Shown here: positions 57,944 to 64,000 of the stretch, piece after piece
Numbering within the stretch: the first letter of the stretch is position 1
Layout: every line of letters begins with the position of its first letter
Assembly (NCBI GenBank): GCA_017303855.1
Contig: JAFLBL010000010.1
Location: forward strand, 1 to 64,000
Source of the DNA: Chitinophagales bacterium
GTDB taxonomy: Bacteria; Bacteroidota; Bacteroidia; Chitinophagales; Chitinophagaceae
Reading direction: 5' to 3'
Length of the DNA stretch: 64,000 bases
The notes under the pieces: generated by a model
Databases searched by the model: none
What the model was told of the DNA's origin: nothing
What the model saw: the letters and a program-made list of their open reading frames with translations, nothing else
Made by a program: the position numbers and the translations under genes

Positions 57944-57976
57944 AAAAAAAGCCCTCCATAACGGAGGGTTTTTTTG
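57944..57976. terminator. Hairpin terminator after GT117 gene
   Basis: AAGCCCTCC and GGAGGGTT pair around a short ATAAC loop, preceded by A-run and followed by TTTTT. It lies 17 bp after the stop codon. Confidence 0.88.
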
Positions 57977-58050
57977 TATATGAACTAACCTGCTTCCCGG
58001 CTGTTATCGATATACGTATACAGGGTATTTTATCGTAAATTAGAGAACAG

Positions 58051-59148
58051 ATGAGAGGATTTCATTTTTCCCGGTTTGATCCTGAAAGGGATGGTAAGAG
58101 CCGCTTTGAGCAGTTGCTGGATCTCTTTATGCAATTACTTACCTATACCAGCGGGGATGTGTCAGAAGCCATGCAATGGATGAATGAGCTGGATAAAAAA
58201 TATCAGCTGACTGATGATCAGTACGGGATGGGTGATTTTATTGAAGAGTTGAAGGAGAAAGGTTATATCACTGACCCGGATCAGCAGGGACAGATTAAAA
58301 TCACCCCAAAAACAGAACAGGGTATTCGTAAAAAAAGTCTCGAAGAAATATTCGGTAAACTGAAAAAAACAAAACAGGGCAATCACCAGAGTTTTAAACC
58401 CGGACAGGGTGATGAGACCAATCCGGAGACCCGTCAGTTTCAGTTTGGCGACATGCTGGAACAGATCGATTTTACGGAAAGCATCCGCAATGCGCAGATC
58501 AACCATGGAATTGACAGTTTCCATATGCGTGAGGATGACCTGAGCATCCGGGAAACGGATTTTAAGGCGCAGACCTCCACCGTACTCATGATCGATATTT
58601 CACACAGTATGATCCTGTACGGTGAAGACCGGATTACCCCCGCAAAAAAAGTGGCCATGGCCCTTAGCGAGTTGATTAAAACGAAATACCCGAAAGACAC
58701 ACTCGATATCGTGGTATTTGGAAACGACGCCTGGCCAATAGAGGTAAAAGACCTGCCTTACCTGCAGGTGGGGCCCTATCATACCAATACAGTTGCGGGA
58801 CTGGAACTGGCCATGGACATCCTGCGCCGTAGAAAAAATGCGAATAAACAGATTTTCATGATTACAGACGGTAAACCCACATGTCTGAAAATCGGGAAAA
58901 GGTATTATAAAAACAGTTTTGGCCTTGACCGGAAAGTAGTCAACCGATGCCTGAACCTGGCGGCACAATGTAAAAAACTGAAAATCCCCATTACCACGTT
59001 CATGATTGCAACCGACCCCTACCTGCAACGATTTGTTCAGGAATTTACCGAAATGAATAACGGGAAGGCCTTTTTTGCATCGCTCGATAAACTGGGGGCG
59101 TTTATTTTTAAAGACTTTGAAAGCGGAAAGAGAAAGACTGTTTATTGA
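58051..59148 (+). CDS. VWA-domain protein, partner of AAA ATPase
   Basis: The 365-residue protein has a helical N-terminal half (about 1-165) and a von Willebrand A domain at about 170-355. The MIDAS Mg site is VLMIDISHSMIL (DxSxS) near residue 177, with a Thr in MITDGKPT near 271. Such VWA proteins pair with MoxR-type AAA ATPases to insert metals or remodel complexes. The next gene, 179 bp later, is that AAA partner. It lies on the same strand; no promoter separates them visibly. Confidence 0.88.
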   Translation: MRGFHFSRFDPERDGKSRFEQLLDLFMQLLTYTSGDVSEAMQWMNELDKKYQLTDDQYGMGDFIEELKEKGYITDPDQQGQIKITPKTEQGIRKKSLEEIFGKLKKTKQGNHQSFKPGQGDETNPETRQFQFGDMLEQIDFTESIRNAQINHGIDSFHMREDDLSIRETDFKAQTSTVLMIDISHSMILYGEDRITPAKKVAMALSELIKTKYPKDTLDIVVFGNDAWPIEVKDLPYLQVGPYHTNTVAGLELAMDILRRRKNANKQIFMITDGKPTCLKIGKRYYKNSFGLDRKVVNRCLNLAAQCKKLKIPITTFMIATDPYLQRFVQEFTEMNNGKAFFASLDKLGAFIFKDFESGKRKTVY

Positions 59149-59157
59149 AGAAACCTG

Positions 59158-59315
59158 TAAAAAAGCAAAAAGTAAAAAATAAAAAGTAAAAAAAGTTCAC
59201 GCTATTCGTATATAGTTTAAAGGACAGGAAATACGCTAACTATCCTATTTGATTACCGGAAGCTGTGATTATTGATCCGATCTGAGATTTTTTACTTTTT
59301 ACTTTTGACTATTTA
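59158..59315. repeat. Inverted short-unit AT-rich repeats between VWA and AAA genes
   Basis: Left arm, about 59160-59193, has AAAAAGTAAAAAATAAAAAG-type units. Right arm, about 59286-59310, has TTTTTTACTTTTTACTTTTG. They are inverted copies around about 95 bp of unique DNA, so the transcript could fold into a long A-U hairpin between the two genes. Confidence 0.7.
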
Positions 59316-59327
59316 ATTAATACAATT

Positions 59328-60854
59328 ATGAATATCCAGCATATAAAGACCCTTGGTGAACTCAAAGCCTCCGGATACAAATTCAGGAGCATTAAAGAAG
59401 AAATCCGGCAGAATCTGATCGGGCGCCTGCAAAACAACGAACCCGTATTTTCCGGAATTGTGGGCTATGAAGATACCGTAATACCTGATGTGGAGCGGGC
59501 CCTGCTCAGTAAACATAATATTCTGTTTCTTGGCTTACGGGGGCAGGCCAAGACCCGGATGGCCAGGCAAATGACAGAATTGCTGGATGAGTATATTCCT
59601 TGTATCGCCGGCAGTGATATTAATGATGATCCCTTACAACCCACATCGCGGTTTGCCCAGGAAGAAATAGCCACCCACGGAGATGAAACACCGATTCACT
59701 GGATTCACCGGTCAGAACGGTATGGTGAAAAACTGGCCACCCCGGATGTAAGTGTGGCCGACCTGATCGGCGATATTGATCCGATTAAAGCGGCCAACCT
59801 AAAACTGAGTTTTGCCGATGACCGAGTGATTCATTATGGAATAATACCCAGAAGCAACAGGGGTATATTTGTAATCAATGAACTGCCTGACCTTCAAGCA
59901 AGAATACAGGTTGCTTTATTTAATATTCTAGAAGAAGGCGATATCCAGATCCGCGGATTCAAACTCAGACTTCCACTTGATATAATCTTTGTATTTACAG
60001 CAAATCCAGAAGATTATACAAACAGAGGGTCAATTGTTACCCCGTTAAAGGACCGGATTGAAAGCCAGATTCTCACCCACTACCCGAAGAGCCTGGAACA
60101 TGCCCTGGAGATAACAGCACAGGAGGCCGGACTCAGCGAAGAACAACAGGCAAGAGTGGATATCAGCGACCTGATCAGGCAATTGATTGAACAGGTCGCT
60201 TTTGAGGCAAGAGGAAGTGAACTGGTTGATAAAAAGAGTGGCGTCAGTGCCCGCCTGACGATTTCTGCTTTTGAAAATGCCATCAGTGCAGCGGAAAGAA
60301 GGGCGATTATCAATAAGGAAAAACATACACAGGTCTGGATCAGCGACCTCGCCGGTATCATTCCATCCATCACCGGAAAAGTGGAATTGGTATATGAAGG
60401 AGAACAGGAAGGCCCCTATCAGGTAGCAATGAACCTTGTGGATAAAGCAATCCGCACCCGCTTTATTCATTATTTTCCGAACCCTGACCAGCTTAAGAAA
60501 CGGAAAAACACCGGCAAGCCATCCCAGGAACAGACAAAAGACGATAATCCATATCGCCCGGTTACCAACTGGTTCGACAATGGCAATCAACTCAATATTT
60601 CCTTTAACACGCCGGACAAGGAAAAAATTATGCACCTCTACCAGGTCGATGGCCTGCACGCGCTGGTTAAAAAGTTCTATCCCGGCACCAACGATACCGA
60701 AGCGGCTTTATTGATGGAGTTTGTATTACACGGTCTCGCCAGCTACTCACTGATCAGTAAAAAAATATTTGAGTCTAAAGTTGAATTCAAGGATCTGATG
60801 GGTAGTATGATGAATTTCAATGAAAAAGATTTTGAGTTTGACGAGGAAGGATGA
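59328..60854 (+). CDS. MoxR/Mg-chelatase-like AAA+ ATPase
   Basis: The 508-residue protein has Walker A LGLRGQAKTR at about residue 66, a Walker B-like FVINELPDL at about 185 in the usual strand, and an arginine-finger region with TPLKDRIESQI at about 236. The Walker B Asp is replaced by Asn (VINE), an uncommon variation. It resembles Mg-chelatase I-subunit-like AAA proteins that act with a VWA partner. The C-terminal 150 residues are not typical of MoxR and include a Lys-rich linker (PDQLKKRKNTGK). Confidence 0.85.
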   Translation: MNIQHIKTLGELKASGYKFRSIKEEIRQNLIGRLQNNEPVFSGIVGYEDTVIPDVERALLSKHNILFLGLRGQAKTRMARQMTELLDEYIPCIAGSDINDDPLQPTSRFAQEEIATHGDETPIHWIHRSERYGEKLATPDVSVADLIGDIDPIKAANLKLSFADDRVIHYGIIPRSNRGIFVINELPDLQARIQVALFNILEEGDIQIRGFKLRLPLDIIFVFTANPEDYTNRGSIVTPLKDRIESQILTHYPKSLEHALEITAQEAGLSEEQQARVDISDLIRQLIEQVAFEARGSELVDKKSGVSARLTISAFENAISAAERRAIINKEKHTQVWISDLAGIIPSITGKVELVYEGEQEGPYQVAMNLVDKAIRTRFIHYFPNPDQLKKRKNTGKPSQEQTKDDNPYRPVTNWFDNGNQLNISFNTPDKEKIMHLYQVDGLHALVKKFYPGTNDTEAALLMEFVLHGLASYSLISKKIFESKVEFKDLMGSMMNFNEKDFEFDEEG

Positions 60855-60862
60855 GATATTCA

Positions 60863-60927
60863 GCTGTTTAGATGTTGAGGTGTTGAGCCCTCACATCTCA
60901 CATCTCACAACTCACAACTCACATCCC
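60863..60927. repeat. Short-unit repeats at AAA/murB convergence
   Basis: GATGTTGAGGTGTTGAG and then CACATCTCACATCTCACAACTC units lie just after the AAA stop. The second block supplies the last codons of murB (GCEL then stop on the minus strand). It is the same class of short-unit array seen near tspO and the S23 gene. Confidence 0.65.
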
Positions 60928-61973
60928 ACTACATTCACTTCCCTTTCCAGTTCCACCCCGAATGTAGATTTTACGGATTGCAGGATTTCTTCGCTCAGGT
61001 GGAAGACTTCCTGACCAGAGGCATTTCCATAATTCACTAAAACCAGGGCCTGCCTGCTATGGCAACCGGCATCGCCGCGACGGAATCCTTTCCAGCTTGT
61101 TGTGCTATCCGGCCCCGTGTTTTCTATCAGCCAGCCAGCTGCCAGTTTTATAGTGCCGTCTGAATTGGGATAACCAACAATGTTGGGATAACTTTTTTTT
61201 AATGCGGCAAACTGCTCAGCCTGTATAGATGGATTTTTAAAGAAGCTACCTGCATTCCCGGTCACTGCGGGATCGGGGAGTTTGGATGATCGGATCCGGA
61301 TCACCGCGTCGGCAATTGCTTTTATGGAAAGCTCCTTAACCCCCATCAGTGCCAGTTCCTGTTCGATGGCTCCGTATTGCGTATTGAAGCGTGGTTTCTT
61401 CCGCAGCTGAAACGTCACATTTAGTATAACAAACTGATCCCTGAATTTTCGTTTAAACACACTTTCCCGGTAACCAAACGCGCAATCCGTTTTGGTAAAT
61501 GTAACCAGCTTCTGCTCTTTTATATGCCAGGCTTCCAGTCCCCAGAAAATATCTTCCAGTTCCACGCCATACGCGCCAATATTCTGCATGGGCGAAGCGC
61601 CCACATTACCGGGAATCAATGACAGGTTTTCCGCACCCGCCCAATCCCGGCTGATACAATACTGTACAAACCGGTGCCAGTTCTCCCCCGCCCCCGCTTT
61701 CACATATACAAATTCATTATCCTCATGTACTTCAATGATACCGGCGATCTCATTCTTCAGCACAAAGCCATTAAAATCGCCGCAAAGCAACAGATTACTG
61801 CCTCCACCCAGTATCAGTGTCTTCAGGCGGCTATCGGCTGACGATAATTGTTCAACGGACATCAACAATTCCTGCAAATCATCAACGGTGGAAAAGGCGG
61901 AAAAATACCGGGCGATGGAGTGAATCCCAAAGCTGGTACAGGCACCCAGGGAAATATTTTCACGGAATGGCAT
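60912..61973 (-). CDS. murB: UDP-N-acetylmuramate dehydrogenase MurB
   Basis: The 353-residue FAD enzyme reduces UDP-GlcNAc-enolpyruvate in peptidoglycan synthesis. Motifs are NISLGACTSFGIHSIARYF at the start, LGGGSNLLL (FAD binding) at about 57, GNVGASPMQNIGAYG at about 124, and NAGSFFKNP at about 240 with the catalytic Ser. It is the type I form with the extra region between. The final residues derive from a short repeat. Confidence 0.95.
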   Translation of the reverse strand: MPFRENISLGACTSFGIHSIARYFSAFSTVDDLQELLMSVEQLSSADSRLKTLILGGGSNLLLCGDFNGFVLKNEIAGIIEVHEDNEFVYVKAGAGENWHRFVQYCISRDWAGAENLSLIPGNVGASPMQNIGAYGVELEDIFWGLEAWHIKEQKLVTFTKTDCAFGYRESVFKRKFRDQFVILNVTFQLRKKPRFNTQYGAIEQELALMGVKELSIKAIADAVIRIRSSKLPDPAVTGNAGSFFKNPSIQAEQFAALKKSYPNIVGYPNSDGTIKLAAGWLIENTGPDSTTSWKGFRRGDAGCHSRQALVLVNYGNASGQEVFHLSEEILQSVKSTFGVELEREVNVVGCEL

Positions 61974-62049
61974 ACAGCAAAAGTAGGTCAGTTCGGGTTA
62001 ATCCGGAATGACCTACTTTTATACATTATTTACCCGTCAAATCACCAAT

Positions 62050-63411
62050 ATGAAAAAGTGGTTTCTTCTGATATTTGTCTCCGCCCTGATTATTTCCTGC
62101 AAAAGCAAAACATCAACCACCGCTCCGGACACTGTAACCAATACAGCCACGCATCCCGGCTGGATAATGCAGGGTAATATATATGAAGTGAATACCCGCC
62201 AGTATACAAAAGAAGGCACATTCAATGCGTTTGCCGGTCACCTGGACCGGTTAAAGGAAATGGGTGTACAGACCATCTGGTTTATGCCGATCAATCCCAT
62301 CAGTAAAAAAGACAGGAAGGGCAGCCTGGGCAGTTATTATGCCGTGGCTGATTATACCGGGATCAATCCGGAATATGGCAACCTGGATGACTGGAAGAAT
62401 CTCGTAAAAGCCATACATGATAAAGGAATGAAAGTATTGATCGACTGGGTGCCTAATCATACTGGCGCGGATCATCCCTGGCTGCAAACACATCCCGGTT
62501 TCTTTATAAAAGACAGCACCGGCCAGGCCGCCACCATGTTCGACTGGACGGATACACGGGTACTTGATTTTAAAAACAATGAAATGCAGGATAGCATGAT
62601 TGCCGCCATGAAATACTGGGTTACCGAAACCGGCATTGACGGCTACCGGGTGGATGTGGCCTGGAATGTACCCGGTGATTTCTGGAAAAAATGCATCCCC
62701 GCACTGAAAGCGGCGAAATCGGATCTGTTTTTCCTGGCCGAAGGTGATAAACCCTATCTGATGACCAGCGGCTTTGACGCTTTTTATCCCTGGGAAATGT
62801 TTCACATGATGGTGAAAGTGGCCGCGGGTGAACGTCCGGCTTTCGGCCTGGATAGTATCAAAGCAAAATATGATTCGGTCTATCCGAAAGAAGCCATACC
62901 CATGTATTTCACCAGCAATCATGATGAAAACAGCTGGAATAAATCAGACTATGGAACATTCCCGGGTGCAGCACATGCCCCATTTGCCGTATTTACACAA
63001 ACCATGGGCAGCTCGGTGCCATTAGTTTACAGCGGACAGGAAGAACCCCTTCTCCGCCCATTACCATTTTTTGAAAAAGACAGTATTGTTTTCAGCAAAC
63101 TGGAACGGGCCGCCTTTTACAAAACACTACAGGAACTCAGAAAAAACAATGAAGCATTGTCAGCTGATGCCGTCTTTAAAAAAGTAAAAGCCGGTGATGA
63201 AAAATCTGTATATGCGTATACCCGGGAAAAAGGAGGAAAGAAAATACTGGTGATCCTCAATCTTTCAAAAAAAGAGCAACCGGTATCCCTTACGGACCAA
63301 TCGCTTTTCGGAAAAGCCAATAATGTTTTTAAAGGCCAATCTGAAACACTGAATGCAACAGCCTGGAAAATGGAACCCTGGGGCTATGCCGTATTTTCGT
63401 ACAACAACTAA
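62050..63411 (+). CDS. GH13 alpha-amylase-family lipoprotein
   Basis: The ATG at 62050 gives 453 residues with lipobox IISC near residue 16. The GH13 catalytic set is present: DWVPNH, GYRVDVAW with the nucleophile D202, FLAEGD with the acid E231, and SNHDENS with D292. The compact barrel and C-terminal beta-domain suggest an enzyme acting on alpha-glucans outside the cell or in the periplasm. No sus-type partners are beside it. The next gene starts 3 bp after its stop. Confidence 0.92.
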   Translation: MKKWFLLIFVSALIISCKSKTSTTAPDTVTNTATHPGWIMQGNIYEVNTRQYTKEGTFNAFAGHLDRLKEMGVQTIWFMPINPISKKDRKGSLGSYYAVADYTGINPEYGNLDDWKNLVKAIHDKGMKVLIDWVPNHTGADHPWLQTHPGFFIKDSTGQAATMFDWTDTRVLDFKNNEMQDSMIAAMKYWVTETGIDGYRVDVAWNVPGDFWKKCIPALKAAKSDLFFLAEGDKPYLMTSGFDAFYPWEMFHMMVKVAAGERPAFGLDSIKAKYDSVYPKEAIPMYFTSNHDENSWNKSDYGTFPGAAHAPFAVFTQTMGSSVPLVYSGQEEPLLRPLPFFEKDSIVFSKLERAAFYKTLQELRKNNEALSADAVFKKVKAGDEKSVYAYTREKGGKKILVILNLSKKEQPVSLTDQSLFGKANNVFKGQSETLNATAWKMEPWGYAVFSYNN

Positions 63412-63414
63412 GCA

Positions 63415-64000
63415 ATGAAAGCAACCATTATTGGTGCCACAGGTCTGATCGGAGGCCATTTACTGGAGCTCCTTTTACAGGATCCGTATTTTGAAAGCGT
63501 ACGGATCCTGATCAGGAAGCCGCTGGATATCATAGCGCCTAAACTGGAAAAAAAACTGGTAGACTTTTCAGACCTGGAAAGTTTCCGGCTCGCTCTTGAA
63601 GATTCGGACGTGATTTTCTGTACGATAGGCACCACCATGAAAAAAATGAAAGGTGATAAAGACGCTTATCGTAAAGTGGATTATGATATTGCCGTCAATG
63701 CCGCCCGGCTGGGAAAAGAATGCGGTTGTGAGAAATTTGTATTGGTCTCATCTGTTGGAGCTGACAGTAAAAGCCGCAATTTTTATCTGCACTTGAAAGG
63801 AGAAATAGAAGAAGCCGTGCAGGCTTCGGGCATTGAATCCGTCTACATTATGCGCCCATCCTTTCTGCTTGGCAACCGGAAAGAGTTCAGGCTGAGTGAA
63901 AAAATAACCAGCTGGCTTATTCGGCCATTTGCGTTTGTTCTTCCGGCAAAATACCGTCCGGTAAAAGCGGATGAGGTGGCCAGAGCAATGATATTGGCGG
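63415..64000 (+). CDS. NAD(P)-binding Rossmann protein, 3' truncated by window end
   Basis: The ATG at 63415 lies 3 bp after the GH13 stop and opens a frame through the end of the window (195 codons visible). It starts MKATIIGATGLIGGHLLELL, with the GATGxxG dinucleotide-binding motif. Also present are TIGTTMKKMKG and FVLVSSVGAD, as in the NAD(P)H-binding oxidoreductases related to HTATIP2/TIP30. A role in metabolism cannot be assigned. The missing C-terminus should be about 20-30 residues. Confidence 0.85.
   Translation, partial: MKATIIGATGLIGGHLLELLLQDPYFESVRILIRKPLDIIAPKLEKKLVDFSDLESFRLALEDSDVIFCTIGTTMKKMKGDKDAYRKVDYDIAVNAARLGKECGCEKFVLVSSVGADSKSRNFYLHLKGEIEEAVQASGIESVYIMRPSFLLGNRKEFRLSEKITSWLIRPFAFVLPAKYRPVKADEVARAMILA

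Overview
The window reads as part of a Bacteroidota chromosome, most likely a Chitinophagaceae-type bacterium. The evidence is the SusC/SusD pair, Bacteroidota-only families (DUF4270, DUF3810, DUF2911, GT117/DUF2723, DUF3347), promoters of the TTTG-N20-TAnnTTTG type, and many starts without a Shine-Dalgarno sequence. The species cannot be named from the sequence alone.

It has two parts. Bases 1 to about 26,940 are visibly more AT-rich and hold a heavy-metal resistance island, with nearly all genes on the + strand and packed into one or a few operons. The left edge carries scars: four 24-bp repeats resembling an IS21-family end, joined to a short fragment that looks like the C-terminus of a Piwi/Argonaute protein. 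Then come a CxxC-AraC regulator, an HMA-MauE-like membrane protein, a UbiA prenyltransferase, a HYCMG Cys/His protein and a triple metal-binding-domain protein. The copper/silver set is DUF3347, a CusA-type RND pump split into two reading frames, MerTP, a GDCCVxC protein, TolC, a Tat-exported multicopper oxidase, two CusB-type adaptors, a methyltransferase, DUF2911, a CPH-type CopB ATPase and a PepSY membrane protein. The divalent-cation set is a CzcA-type RND pump fused to its own TolC domain, a His-rich CzcB-type adaptor and a CPC-type CadA/ZntA ATPase. Together these would pump Cu/Ag and Zn/Cd/Co from the cytoplasm and periplasm, oxidise periplasmic Cu(I), and buffer metal with CPMH...CPxCGM modules that recur seven times in four proteins.

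Bases 26,935-27,252 are a gene-free junction with two strong hairpin terminators. From 27,253 on the DNA looks like ordinary chromosome: susD/susC and katG on the minus strand, a secreted protein of unknown role, an M48 peptidase, DUF2130, tspO, dcd, a phosphopantetheinyl transferase, DUF3810, the yceD-rpmF-plsX cluster, tRNA-Lys, a Kelch/DUF4270/outer-membrane-protein cluster, a LytS/LytTR pair, a four-helix-bundle (S23) gene, an SDR, a SAM hydrolase-type protein, a large GT117 protein, a VWA/AAA pair, murB, a lipoprotein GH13 enzyme, and an NAD(P)-binding protein that runs off the end.

The second part also has a recurring structural theme. Short-unit (7-8 bp) tandem repeats sit directly at gene 3' ends, often as inverted pairs bracketing one gene (tspO, the S23 gene) or one gap (VWA/AAA), and they sometimes form the last codons of genes. 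Downstream of tRNA-Lys there is a 19-bp copy of the tRNA 3' end, a matching 11-bp inverted copy, and a heptamer array, which together suggest an insertion scar.
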